A stretch of DNA of 8,882 nucleotides from Microcaldota archaeon (GCA_023248665.1 JAHFEC010000028.1:1963-10844); one strand, 5' to 3'. Numbered from the stretch's first letter, positions 1 through 6,049 are shown. Numbers and translations: made by a program. Notes: generated by a model not told the origin, from the sequence alone.

Positions 1-4
1 GGCC

Positions 5-529
5 GTGCTGGTGAAATTCCCGCAAGGGGGAAGCTCCGCCGCGCCGGTCCCGCCGGATCCGAACGGCCCGTTCCCCCCGTTCACCTGGATCATCCTCATG
101 CTCCTGTTCCTCGTCCTTCTGGCCCTGTCCGCCTTCGCGGTCTATGCCACCCTCGTGGCCCCCAAGGCGTGCGGCGCCACGCTCTCCAAGGAGCGGCACG
201 GCTGCGAAGTGTGCGTCGCCTTGCGCGCCGGCGAGCAGCCCCTCTCGCACGTCTCCATCGCGGATCCGGCCGGGCCCGAGTGGGCCGATCCGCCCCTGCG
301 CCTGTCCGCCCGCCGCCTGGAAGCCGGGGAAACCCTCACGATGCGCTATGTTTACGGCGGCCCCATGGGCGAGGCGCGCGCCGCATTCAAGCAAGGCGGC
401 TCGGACTGCGCGCTCTCCTGCGCGCAAGGGCGCGTGCAAACCGAGCCGGGCGAGGCCCTGCCTTCCCTCATGGGCACGCGCGAGGAAGAGAAGAAAAAAG
501 CCTCGCGCTCGCTCAAGAAGTCGTCCTAG
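5..529 (+). CDS. Membrane-anchored protein of unknown function, possibly 5'-partial
   Basis: I do not recognise this protein. As read from the GTG at 5 it has 174 residues. A Pro/Gly-rich N-terminus (about 15-27) is followed by one strong hydrophobic segment (about 28-52, WIILMLLFLVLLALSAFAVY), then a soluble domain of about 100 residues and a charged tail (EEEKKKASRSLKKSS). The soluble part has five cysteines (about residues 56, 67, 70, 133 and 137), which could form disulfides outside the cell, and its alternating pattern suggests beta structure; both points are inference. The reading frame is open to the left edge, so the true start may lie outside the window; GTG at 11 is another candidate. 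The gene converges on the minus-strand gene that ends at 623. The frame shows sustained coding character and ends in TAG at 527-529. Confidence 0.6.
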   Translation: MLVKFPQGGSSAAPVPPDPNGPFPPFTWIILMLLFLVLLALSAFAVYATLVAPKACGATLSKERHGCEVCVALRAGEQPLSHVSIADPAGPEWADPPLRLSARRLEAGETLTMRYVYGGPMGEARAAFKQGGSDCALSCAQGRVQTEPGEALPSLMGTREEEKKKASRSLKKSS

Positions 530-542
530 GCGCCGTCGGATA

Positions 543-556
543 CGGGCGCAAGCCCG
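543..556 (+). other. Short GNRA-type hairpin after the first gene
   Basis: CGGGC, GCAA, GCCCG form a perfect 5-bp stem closed by a GCAA tetraloop, 14 bases after the stop codon and inside the convergent gap 530-622. There is no T-run after it, so it is not a convincing terminator. It could protect an mRNA 3' end, or be chance in GC-rich DNA. Confidence 0.3.
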
Positions 557-622
557 GCGATGCGCGCGCACCGGCCCGGGCGGATGCGTCGTTCCATGCC
601 GTGGGTGCGTTTGCTCGAAAAC

Positions 623-1021
623 TCATCCGTTTTCTTCTTCGGGTTTGAGCGCAAGCCTGAACAGGGCGATGTCCGCGATGATGAAAAAGAGCGCCGCCGC
701 CGTTATCGGGATTTCGGGCATGGGCCAGTGGAGGGCGAGCAGGACCTCGGCGGCGAGGATTGAGCCGATGAAGATCGTGCTCCTCGCGGCCGCGCTCTGG
801 CGGATCGCGAGGCTGGCGGCCGCGGAGGCGACGATCAGGCCGCCCACGAGCGCGGCGTCGCCCACCGTGCCGTGCAGGTTCCAGAAGACGAGCACCAGCG
901 CGCAGACCATCGCGATCTCGGCGCGCGCGATGGAAAGGAAAAGCGCAATCTGCCGCTTCGCCGCGAATGCGGGCGCCCTTTTCTTAGGACTATTATCCAG
1001 AAACGTGAATCGGGTGGCCAT
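623..1021 (-). CDS. Small four-helix integral membrane protein, unknown function
   Basis: 132 residues and not recognised. After a basic N-terminus (about 1-23, with PKKRAP and AKRQ) there are four hydrophobic segments at roughly 35-49, 55-73, 81-98 and 104-124, joined by short loops. It ends in a charged tail (KPEEENG). The family is unknown to me and there is no catalytic motif. The ATG at 1021 is preceded by GAGAGG at about 1031-1036 and by AGGAT closer in, giving an acceptable ribosome binding site. It lies 63 bases downstream of ksgA on the same strand and is probably the last gene of the rpl21e-rpo4-DUF655-ksgA unit. In several archaea a HemK/PrmC-like methylase gene follows ksgA; this protein does not resemble one. 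It is convergent with the gene ending at 529. Confidence 0.65.
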   Translation of the reverse strand: MATRFTFLDNSPKKRAPAFAAKRQIALFLSIARAEIAMVCALVLVFWNLHGTVGDAALVGGLIVASAAASLAIRQSAAARSTIFIGSILAAEVLLALHWPMPEIPITAAALFFIIADIALFRLALKPEEENG

Positions 1022-1084
1022 ATCCTATTTCCTCTCAGATTGCCGCAGCCCTCCGGCCTTGCATTTTTCGTCTTTATCCGTTTT

Positions 1085-2065
1085 TCATGTCTTTTCCGTC
1101 CGGCGTCCTTCCTCTTCTCTCATCCGGGAGAGGGCGCGGGCGATGCCGACCACTTCATCCGGGCATAACGTAAATACCTTGCGGTCGGCCCATGGCAGGC
1201 GTTTTGCGTTCCGGCGCGCCTGCTCTTTCTCCCAGCCCCAGAGGCGGCGCGAGTGCACGATGGCGTTCAGGACGCTGGCGAGGCGGTGCGAGAAGAGGGC
1301 CCCGCTCACCTCGTCCAGATTCGGCGGCAGGCCCTCCCGCCCCGCCTTCGGGACGAACCGAACGACGGCCGAATCTACTTTCGGCACGGGGTGGAAGAGG
1401 TGGCGGGGAACCGGCGCGAGCGTTTCCATCTCAAAATGCAGCTGGGCGAACACGCTCATGCGCCCGTAATCCGAGCCGCCGGGCGGCGCGCACAGGCGAG
1501 CGGCCACCTCTTTCTGGATGCACAGCACGGCGCGCTCCCAATCCCGCATCCGCCCCAGGCGCAGCAGGATATCCGACGTGAGATGGTATGGGATGTTGCC
1601 GATGACGGCCTGCGCGCCCCATTCGAGCGGCAGGTCCATGATGTCGCGGGCGCGCACGAGCACTTCCTTCTTTTTCGAGAATTCGGATTGCAGGCGCGCC
1701 GCCCACCGGCCGTCCGGTTCGACCAGCGTCAGATGCGCCGGCTTGGTGAGCAGCACCTCCCGGCTCAGGCGGCCGTCACCGGCCCCGATCTCCAGCACCC
1801 GCAGGCCCCGCGCCCCAAGCGCCTCGGCCTCCGCTTTGAGGACCTCGCGGTCGGTGATGAAATGCTGCCCCAGATTCCTCTTCAGGCGGTGGGGCTTCCA
1901 GCCCGTCTGCGAATGAGGCGGGCCGTATTTTGCGCGATGCCCCCGGTCCCGGTTTTCTTGGGCGCCCGGCCGCCCTCGCGGGGCCCGGCCTCGGTTGTAG
2001 GAATGCCGCCCTCGCTCCGGCCGCTCTTTTCCAGGACGCCTGCTAGTACCGGTCGTGGGAATCAT
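1085..2065 (-). CDS. ksgA: 16S rRNA adenine dimethyltransferase KsgA/Dim1 with Arg/Gly-rich N-terminal extension
   Basis: SAM-dependent enzyme that N6,N6-dimethylates two adjacent adenines in the helix 45 loop near the 3' end of 16S rRNA, a late small-subunit maturation step. From ATG 2065 it has 326 residues. Family motifs in order are LGQHF (65-69), SAM-binding EIGAGDG (92-98), VEPD (115-118), catalytic NIPYHLTS (157-164) and HPVPKVDSAVV (225-235), followed by the helical C-terminal domain. The methyltransferase body begins near residue 61 and is of normal length (about 265). Residues 1-60 are an extra Arg/Gly/Pro-rich segment with RGR, RGRP and NRDRGHR. No ATG, GTG or TTG occurs in frame between 2065 and LGQHF, so the extension appears unavoidable. 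Its start overlaps the end of the DUF655 gene by 23 bases, which suggests translational coupling; I see no good Shine-Dalgarno site. Confidence 0.93.
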   Translation of the reverse strand: MIPTTGTSRRPGKERPERGRHSYNRGRAPRGRPGAQENRDRGHRAKYGPPHSQTGWKPHRLKRNLGQHFITDREVLKAEAEALGARGLRVLEIGAGDGRLSREVLLTKPAHLTLVEPDGRWAARLQSEFSKKKEVLVRARDIMDLPLEWGAQAVIGNIPYHLTSDILLRLGRMRDWERAVLCIQKEVAARLCAPPGGSDYGRMSVFAQLHFEMETLAPVPRHLFHPVPKVDSAVVRFVPKAGREGLPPNLDEVSGALFSHRLASVLNAIVHSRRLWGWEKEQARRNAKRLPWADRKVFTLCPDEVVGIARALSRMREEEGRRTEKT

Positions 2066-2618
2066 CCGGCCGGGGCGGGCGCACGAACAAATAGTGCTGC
2101 GGCTTGCCTGAGAGTTCCTCGAGGATGCGGCCGGCCGCGAGCTGCACCGGGTCGGGCAGGAGCGGCACCCGCGCGCGCAAATCCTCGAAATTCTCGAACA
2201 GCTTCGAATCGCGCGCCGCCAGAATCTGCGCGAGGTGCTTCTTGCCGATGCCGTGCAGAAGCTCGAGCTGGTGCAGGCGCACCGACAGGGGCCCCGCCTT
2301 GTTGAAGAAATTGATGAATTCGGCCTCCTTGGCCTTGACAATCCGGCTCAGGGTCGCGTTCAGTTCGCTGCGGCTGGTGGCCGAGAGGTCGTCATAGGCG
2401 ATGCGCTTGCGGATGCGGTCCACCTCGGCGCGCTCGCCCTTGCCGATGTAGATGCGCCGGCCGAGGTCGAGGCGGATCGCGGGCTTGATCGTCACTTCAA
2501 AAAGGGTGAAATAGTGCTCGCCCACCAACTGGGCGCTCGGCTCCGGCATCCGCTCGTCCGAGCGTCCGCGCGGCAAAAAATCGATGACCCAGCCGTACTC
2601 TTCAAGTTCCATGCGCAT
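2043..2618 (-). CDS. DUF655 family predicted nucleic-acid-binding protein
   Basis: 191 residues, matching the archaeal DUF655 family (COG1491), predicted to bind RNA or DNA; its biochemical role is not established. The sequence shows the family N-terminus (EEYGWVIDFLPRGR, about 6-19), LVGEHYFTLFEV (31-42), RRIYIGKGER (54-63), SELNATLSRIV (84-94) and FINFFNKAGPLSVRLHQLEL (101-120). A helix-hairpin-helix follows, LLHGIGKKHLAQIL (120-133), then LPDPVQLAAGRILEEL. Length is normal for the family. ATG 2618 follows an AGGGGATG-type site; ATG 2612 is possible (the protein begins MRM). It sits between rpo4 (39-base gap) and ksgA (23-base overlap). The conserved L21e-Rpo4-DUF655-KsgA order in archaea argues for a link to ribosome or RNA metabolism. 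Confidence 0.92.
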   Translation of the reverse strand: MRMELEEYGWVIDFLPRGRSDERMPEPSAQLVGEHYFTLFEVTIKPAIRLDLGRRIYIGKGERAEVDRIRKRIAYDDLSATSRSELNATLSRIVKAKEAEFINFFNKAGPLSVRLHQLELLHGIGKKHLAQILAARDSKLFENFEDLRARVPLLPDPVQLAAGRILEELSGKPQHYLFVRPPRPDDSHDRY

Positions 2619-2657
2619 CCCCTAAACAGCCTTTTTTATCCTTGGAGAGATATTAAG

Positions 2658-3242
2658 CTAATCCTTGCCCTCTTTCTTCTTGCGCTTGGGTTTTTCTTCC
2701 TTGCCCTCTTTTCCGTCGTCGGCTTTGGCCTTCTTCTCCTCCTTGGCGCCCTTCCCCTTTTCGTCCTTGCCTTCCTTGGCGGGTTTTTCTTTCACCTCTG
2801 CGACGGCTTCGGCCGGCGCGCTTGGCGGCTCGGCGGCCGGGGCGGTTGCGCTTCCTTCCGCCGCGCCCTCGCCTTCCGGCTTGGGCTCCTCGATGGCGAT
2901 CATGCGGGTGCGCGCCTCGCTCACGAGCGCGAGCGTCTTCTCAAGGTCTTTCTCGCTCAGGGTGATTTTCTCTCTCGCCAGGATGGCCTGCAGGGTGGGC
3001 GCGTGCTCAGGCAGGATGTCGATGATCTTGGCCACGCTCTCGGGCTGGAGAGCCTCGATTTTGGAGAGGCCGGCCCCGAGCGCCTTGGCGTCCTCGGGCG
3101 TGAGCTTGCAGAATTTCTTGGAATAGTCCAGCGAGAGCTGCTGTTCATAGCCGAAGTCCGGCTCGGCCGCTCGGGTTGACAGCATGGCTTTGACCTCGGC
3201 CAAGCTGACCGGCCGCGGGTTTTCGGTTTTCTTGCCAAGCAT
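2658..3242 (-). CDS. rpo4: DNA-directed RNA polymerase subunit Rpo4 (RpoF, RPB4-like) with long charged tail
   Basis: Rpo4 pairs with Rpo7 to form the stalk of archaeal RNA polymerase, which helps open the promoter and binds emerging RNA. The first 120 of 194 residues are the family domain: PVSLAEVKAML (11-21), EQQLSLDYSKKFCKLTPEDA (33-52), the HRDC-like part with VAKIIDILPEH (70-80), and LQAILAREKITLSEKDLEK (84-102). Archaeal Rpo4 is usually about 110-120 residues. Here about 70 more follow, first Ala/Pro/Glu-rich and then Lys/Glu/Gly-rich (KEKPAKEGKDEKGKG and onward), almost certainly disordered. ATG 3242 follows GGATGTGAT, which matches the GTGAT part of the archaeal anti-Shine-Dalgarno partner. 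It lies 117 bases from rpl21e upstream and 39 from DUF655 downstream, with a possible promoter of its own in the upstream gap. Confidence 0.93.
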   Translation of the reverse strand: MLGKKTENPRPVSLAEVKAMLSTRAAEPDFGYEQQLSLDYSKKFCKLTPEDAKALGAGLSKIEALQPESVAKIIDILPEHAPTLQAILAREKITLSEKDLEKTLALVSEARTRMIAIEEPKPEGEGAAEGSATAPAAEPPSAPAEAVAEVKEKPAKEGKDEKGKGAKEEKKAKADDGKEGKEEKPKRKKKEGKD

Positions 3243-3294
3243 AAAATCACATCCTTTATTTCAAAACAGCCGGATGCGCAAGGCCGTTTGCTAA

Positions 3295-3313
3295 GCGCCT
3301 CCTTATAAGGCGC
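3295..3313 (-). promoter_or_regulatory. Palindromic TATA-like element upstream of rpo4
   Basis: The perfect 10-bp palindrome CCTTATAAGG (3301-3310) lies inside a larger inverted repeat, GCGCC (3295-3299) with GGCGC (3309-3313). Read on the minus strand, TTATAAGG could be a TATA box about 60 bases upstream of the rpo4 start. Transcription would then begin near 3280 with a leader of about 38 bases. It could instead be a hairpin in the rpl21e-rpo4 transcript. Confidence 0.4.
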
Positions 3314-3359
3314 CCAAAAGGATTGAACCCTGCTTCCCTGTTTTTTACTAGAGCTGCTC

Positions 3360-3635
3360 TCACTTGGCGCGCAGGTGCACGCCCGGAACGACCAGCATCT
3401 TTATCGCGTGTCCGTCGCGGATCTCGATTTCGTAGGAGCGTCCCCGCGCGGCGAGGATGGTGCCCACCCGGCCCCGGTAGCGCGGATGGGGCATGCCTTC
3501 GTATCTCGACTGGTGGTCGAGGATGACGAGGTCGCCCGTCTTGTAAGCATGCATGAGCGTGCTGGGCGTCAGGCGCCGTTTGGCCGCACCTAAGAGGCGC
3601 GTGCGTTTGGACATCTTCCCTAATGAACGTTTCAT
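3360..3635 (-). CDS. rpl21e: Large-subunit ribosomal protein L21e
   Basis: Structural protein of the archaeal/eukaryotic 50S/60S subunit. With the start at ATG 3635 it has 91 residues, close to the usual 95-100. The N-terminus MKRSLGKMSKRTR aligns with the typical L21e opening (KRSxGxxSRTR). The SH3-like core shows YKTGDLVIL (31-39), the hallmark EGMPHPRYRGRVGTI (46-60), RGRSYEIEIRDG (64-75) and KMLVVPGVHLR (79-89). GGTGG at 3643-3647, 7 bases before ATG 3635, supports this start over ATG 3614. It is the first gene of the minus-strand cluster with rpo4, DUF655 and ksgA, and is divergent from tbp. The open frame continues upstream to 3896, but I judge that part non-coding because it overlaps tbp and lies beyond the family N-terminus. 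Confidence 0.93.
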   Translation of the reverse strand: MKRSLGKMSKRTRLLGAAKRRLTPSTLMHAYKTGDLVILDHQSRYEGMPHPRYRGRVGTILAARGRSYEIEIRDGHAIKMLVVPGVHLRAK

Positions 3636-3841
3636 AATATCCACCAAAAATGGGTCTAGTTCCCTATGAAATTCAATGCCAAGCGGCGTTATCGGTTTCT
3701 TTGCGGTATAGGATCGGCCCGCGAGCGCCAGTTTTCCTTTGGCAAAATCTTGGGGGAACGGACATTTAAAAAGCTTACCTTCGCATCTTCTGATGGTTAA
3801 TAAACGCTTTTCAGCCGGACGCGGTTGATGTTGGTGGTCGT
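3636..3841. promoter_or_regulatory. Divergent promoter region between rpl21e and tbp
   Basis: This 206-bp gap is AT-richer than its surroundings and must serve both directions. For tbp (+), ATTTAAAAAGC at about 3763-3773 and TTAATAAA at about 3797-3804 are TATA candidates; they would give leaders of roughly 45 or 15 bases. For rpl21e (-), GCTTTTTAAA on the opposite strand of the first element and CCTATACC at about 3706-3713 are candidates. I cannot choose between them from sequence alone. A GGTGG site at 3833-3837 precedes tbp. Confidence 0.45.
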
Positions 3842-4423
3842 GTGTCAAAGAACCTGATTGGGAAGCCGACGTTCCGCATCGAGAACATCGTCGCATCCGC
3901 CAACCTCGAGCTGGACTTGGACCTCTATTCCATCGCTTATAAGGTGCATGACGTCGAATACGAGCCCGAGCAGTTCCCCGGCGCCATCTTCAAGATGAAA
4001 GAGCCCAAATCCTCGCTCCTGCTTTTCAAGAACGGCAAGATCATCTGCACGGGATGCAAATCCGAAAAAGAGGTGCAGGCCGCCATCGAGAAGACCCAGA
4101 AGATGCTGCTGACCTATGCCAAGAACCCGCGAAAAAGCGGCAAGCCGACGTTCCGCATCGAGAATATCGTCGCGTCCGCCAATTTCAAGGTGGAACTGGA
4201 CCTCTACGCCATCGCCTCCAAGGTGGACGACGTCGAATACGAGCCCGAGCAGTTCCCCGGCGCCATCTTCAAGATCAAGACCCCCAAATCCTCGCTCCTG
4301 CTTTTCAAGAACGGCAAGATTATCTGCACGGGATGCAAATCCGAAAAAGAGGTGCAGGCGGCCCTCAACCTGACGGCCAAGATCATGCAGGACTACGCCT
4401 CGCCGCTAAAAGAGAGCAAATAG
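3842..4423 (+). CDS. tbp: TATA-box-binding protein (TBP) with nearly identical halves
   Basis: General transcription factor that binds and bends the TATA box and recruits TFB and RNA polymerase. 193 residues, normal for archaeal TBP, from GTG 3842 with GGTGG at 3833-3837. The two saddle repeats are residues 7-81 and 100-174. Each carries RIENIVAS with the DNA-contacting Asn and Val (N15/V17, N108/V110), the stirrup YEPEQFPG and KSSLLLFKNGKI, and the phenylalanine pair that kinks DNA (F45/F62, F138/F155), so function looks intact. The halves are 66/75 identical, far above the 30-40% or so usual within a TBP, and the DNA is also about 90% identical. Only the helices after each repeat (82-93 versus 175-186) differ strongly. 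There is no acidic C-terminal tail of the kind seen in Pyrococcus; it ends PLKESK. Divergent from rpl21e. Confidence 0.97.
   Translation: MSKNLIGKPTFRIENIVASANLELDLDLYSIAYKVHDVEYEPEQFPGAIFKMKEPKSSLLLFKNGKIICTGCKSEKEVQAAIEKTQKMLLTYAKNPRKSGKPTFRIENIVASANFKVELDLYAIASKVDDVEYEPEQFPGAIFKIKTPKSSLLLFKNGKIICTGCKSEKEVQAALNLTAKIMQDYASPLKESK
3860..4084 (+). repeat. First copy of the internal tbp repeat
   Basis: 225-bp direct repeat coding for TBP residues 7-81. It matches the second copy (4139-4363) at 202 of 225 positions by hand alignment without gaps, at a 279-bp offset. Exact runs include 47 bases (3950-3996), 38 bases (4004-4041) and 38 bases (4043-4080), covering synonymous positions as well. Confidence 0.97.
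4139..4363 (+). repeat. Second copy of the internal tbp repeat
   Basis: 225-bp direct repeat coding for TBP residues 100-174. Of the 23 differences from the first copy, about 10 are synonymous and 13 change an amino acid. The changes cluster in the codons for residues 115-129 and at 145-147. Confidence 0.97.
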
Positions 4424-4466
4424 CGTTTTGCCGCCACGGCCTTGTCGTTTGGGGTAAGTGTTTGGG

Positions 4467-4488
4467 TTCGGGTGCCCGAAATCTTTCT
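4467..4488 (+). terminator. Possible weak terminator after tbp
   Basis: TTCGG, GTGC, CCGAA form a 5-bp stem with a 4-base loop, followed by ATCTTTCT, 44 bases after the tbp stop. The T-run is interrupted, so this is weak. The rest of the 163-bp gap (4424-4586) shows only the TATA box before the next gene. Confidence 0.3.
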
Positions 4489-4555
4489 GCTCAGGCCCGC
4501 CCCACGCTTGAAGAAGCCGTCGCCAGAGTGGATGTCCAACCCTGTCTTCTCATGG

Positions 4556-4564
4556 TTTTATAAG
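4556..4564 (+). promoter_or_regulatory. TATA box for the gene at 4587
   Basis: TTTTATAAG is centred about 27 bases upstream of ATG 4587. At the usual archaeal TATA-to-start distance, transcription would begin at or next to the ATG, giving a leaderless or nearly leaderless mRNA. Confidence 0.55.
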
Positions 4565-4586
4565 TTTTGAAACCGCATAGGGGGCC

Positions 4587-5945
4587 ATGCCCCTCGTCCC
4601 GCTCGTGTGGACCCCTGTTGCTCGTCCGATGCCCAAGCTTTCAAAGGCACTGGCCGAGTCCGGCCCCAAACTCGCCAAACTTTCGCAAGATCACCCGTTC
4701 ATCCGCGCCTTTTTTTGCGACGAGAGCCTGGCCGGCGGGCAAGTCATGCTCGATCACGTCCTTCCTCTCCTTTACAAGCCGAAGAAAAACAAAACCCTGC
4801 TGGCGTGGGGGCCGCTCATCGGCGCGTTCTCATCCGGCGTGCTGGGGTGCGGGCCTTTCCAGGAGGCCCTGCTGGTCGAAAAAACCGACCATGCGCACCC
4901 GGAGGTTTTCAAGGATCTGCGCCATTTTCTTTCCACCAATCCCTCCAAGCGCGCCGCCAGCATCATTTATCAGGCGCTTGAGCTGCTGGCCAAGAGTCTG
5001 GGCGAAAAAGAACTGCTGCCCCCGCCCCGCCGCTCTTTTCGGGCCGAGCGTGGAAACGCGCTGGACTTCCTTTGCGAGCAATATGTCGGCGCTCTGGACT
5101 CGAAGCGCGCGAAACGGGCGATCGGCCGAAAAGAGGCCGAAGACCTCCAGTCTTTCTTCTTTGGCTATTCGGATTGCCTGTATGCCTGTCGGTTCATCCA
5201 CTCTGCCTCCTACATCGCTTATCGGGAAAGCGATGGCCAAAAGGGCGGGCATTCGCTCAACCTCTACATGAAGTTCACGCCCCCCAAGGCCGATCTGGTG
5301 CTGCTCAACCTTCCTTCCTATGACCACTATCTGCCGCTGACCTCGATGGTGAAAAACGCGCTTGCATTCGTCAAAAAAGGCGGCGCGCTCATGGTGCGCA
5401 TGTGCGACGGCGGCCTGAAGGCCGGCCAGAGTGGCATCTCCCTTCCTTTCCAGATCGGCTCCCATTGCGGCCAGCCTGCCGATTCCCTTGTGGGTGGACT
5501 GGAGGAAGAACTGCCCGGCGCGCCCATGCAATTTCTCTCCGTGCCGGTGCATTACTGGGCATGGGACAACCATTCGCTCTGCACATTGTTGGATCACCTC
5601 TCCGGCCCGCAGGCGCAGGCCATCGCCTTTTATCTGGGGCAGCACCCCTACATCCTTGGTAACGGGCCGGAAGTATTCGCGCGCGATGACCATTACATCA
5701 TCGTTTCGCGCCCTCAAAAGGCCGTTTCGCGCCGTTTCGCCCGCCTCGACAAAATCGCCGGGAGCGCGGCCCGGTTCGCCCGTCCGCGCCCGCCATCGGC
5801 CCGTTCCGCGCGCCCGCGCGAACGGCGGGCGGCTTGGCGCAGCCCGGCGGCCAGACTCCTGCTCTCTTGGTCGCATTCCGCGCGCCCGAGCGCGCGCAGG
5901 CCTGGCCCTCCGGGCCGGCCCCACTCGTTTTTCTCCCCGCCGTAG
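4587..5945 (+). CDS. Unrecognised protein with methyltransferase-like motifs and Arg/Pro/Ala-rich tail
   Basis: 452 residues; I cannot assign a family. Two stretches resemble a Rossmann-type SAM methyltransferase: KTLLAWGPLIGAFSSGVLGCG followed by EALLVEKTD (about 69-101) could be motifs I and II, and ADLVLLNLPSYDHY (235-248) with ALAFVKKGGALMVRM (258-272) resembles motif IV and the following strand. A glycine-rich GxGxG loop is not evident, so this is tentative. The ordered region seems to end near residue 378 (DDHYIIVSRPQKA). The last 70 or so residues are Arg/Pro/Ala/Ser-rich and may be disordered or result from an ancestral frameshift. ATG 4587 is preceded by AGGGGG (4578-4583) and a TATA box; ATG 4629 is an alternative without either. 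The stop lies 7 bases before the rpl7ae TATA box. It may be transcribed alone. Confidence 0.7.
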   Translation: MPLVPLVWTPVARPMPKLSKALAESGPKLAKLSQDHPFIRAFFCDESLAGGQVMLDHVLPLLYKPKKNKTLLAWGPLIGAFSSGVLGCGPFQEALLVEKTDHAHPEVFKDLRHFLSTNPSKRAASIIYQALELLAKSLGEKELLPPPRRSFRAERGNALDFLCEQYVGALDSKRAKRAIGRKEAEDLQSFFFGYSDCLYACRFIHSASYIAYRESDGQKGGHSLNLYMKFTPPKADLVLLNLPSYDHYLPLTSMVKNALAFVKKGGALMVRMCDGGLKAGQSGISLPFQIGSHCGQPADSLVGGLEEELPGAPMQFLSVPVHYWAWDNHSLCTLLDHLSGPQAQAIAFYLGQHPYILGNGPEVFARDDHYIIVSRPQKAVSRRFARLDKIAGSAARFARPRPPSARSARPRERRAAWRSPAARLLLSWSHSARPSARRPGPPGRPHSFFSPP

Positions 5946-5951
5946 CTCACA

Positions 5952-5959
5952 TTTATATT
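5952..5959 (+). promoter_or_regulatory. TATA box of the rpl7ae-rps28e-rpl24e operon
   Basis: TTTATATT matches the archaeal TATA consensus well and lies just after the stop of the upstream gene. Transcription would start near 5980, leaving a leader of about 70 bases before rpl7ae, long for an archaeal mRNA. Confidence 0.65.
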
Positions 5960-6020
5960 CCTGCGTTTCCCTATTAACTCCTGCTGGTTCTAATTCCAAT
6001 CAGCGATGAACCGATGAAAA

Positions 6021-6046
6021 CGCCGGCCTTGCGCCGGTGAGGTGAG
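6021..6046 (+). promoter_or_regulatory. Leader hairpin overlapping the rpl7ae ribosome binding site
   Basis: CGCCGGC (6021-6027), loop CTTGC and GCCGGTG (6033-6039) form a 7-bp stem with one G-U pair. The 3' arm runs into the ribosome binding region GGTGAGGTGAG (6036-6046), so the stem would hide its first GGTG while leaving the second GGTGAG free. Two GATGAA units (6004-6009 and 6012-6017) lie just upstream. L7Ae is known in some archaea to bind a kink-turn in its own leader, so an autoregulatory element would be logical here, but I could not build a standard kink-turn from these bases. Confidence 0.4.
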
Positions 6047-6049
6047 CCA

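Noticed and set aside
1253..2305. 350-codon plus-strand frame opposite ksgA
   Set aside because: It is antisense to a clear KsgA gene and its Arg/Ala/Pro-rich translation reflects GC-rich codon structure.
2066..2341. Upstream continuation of the ksgA frame inside DUF655
   Set aside because: It is Ser/Arg/Cys-rich shadow sequence overlapping the well-supported DUF655 coding region.
2235..3179. 314-codon plus-strand frame with hydrophobic stretches opposite DUF655 and rpo4
   Set aside because: The hydrophobic runs are the reverse complement of Lys/Glu-rich codons in the Rpo4 tail, with no independent support.
3320..3329. GGTTCAATCC on the minus strand, resembling a tRNA T-loop (B box)
   Set aside because: The flanking T-stem pairs poorly, and no acceptor stem, D-arm or anticodon arm can be drawn in the rpl21e-rpo4 gap.
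3636..3896. 87-codon open extension of the L21e frame upstream of ATG 3635
   Set aside because: It lies beyond the family N-terminus, overlaps the tbp start on the other strand, and ATG 3635 has its own GGTGG site.
5710..5945. GC-rich, hairpin-prone DNA considered as an RNA gene or repeat array
   Set aside because: No tRNA or known RNA core is seen, the short direct repeats do not form an array, and the stretch stays in frame with the upstream gene.
6004..6046. Standard kink-turn in the rpl7ae leader from the GATGA and GTGAG elements
   Set aside because: Between the possible C-stem and the GC stem the upstream strand has about ten bases, too many for a three-base bulge plus tandem GA pairs.
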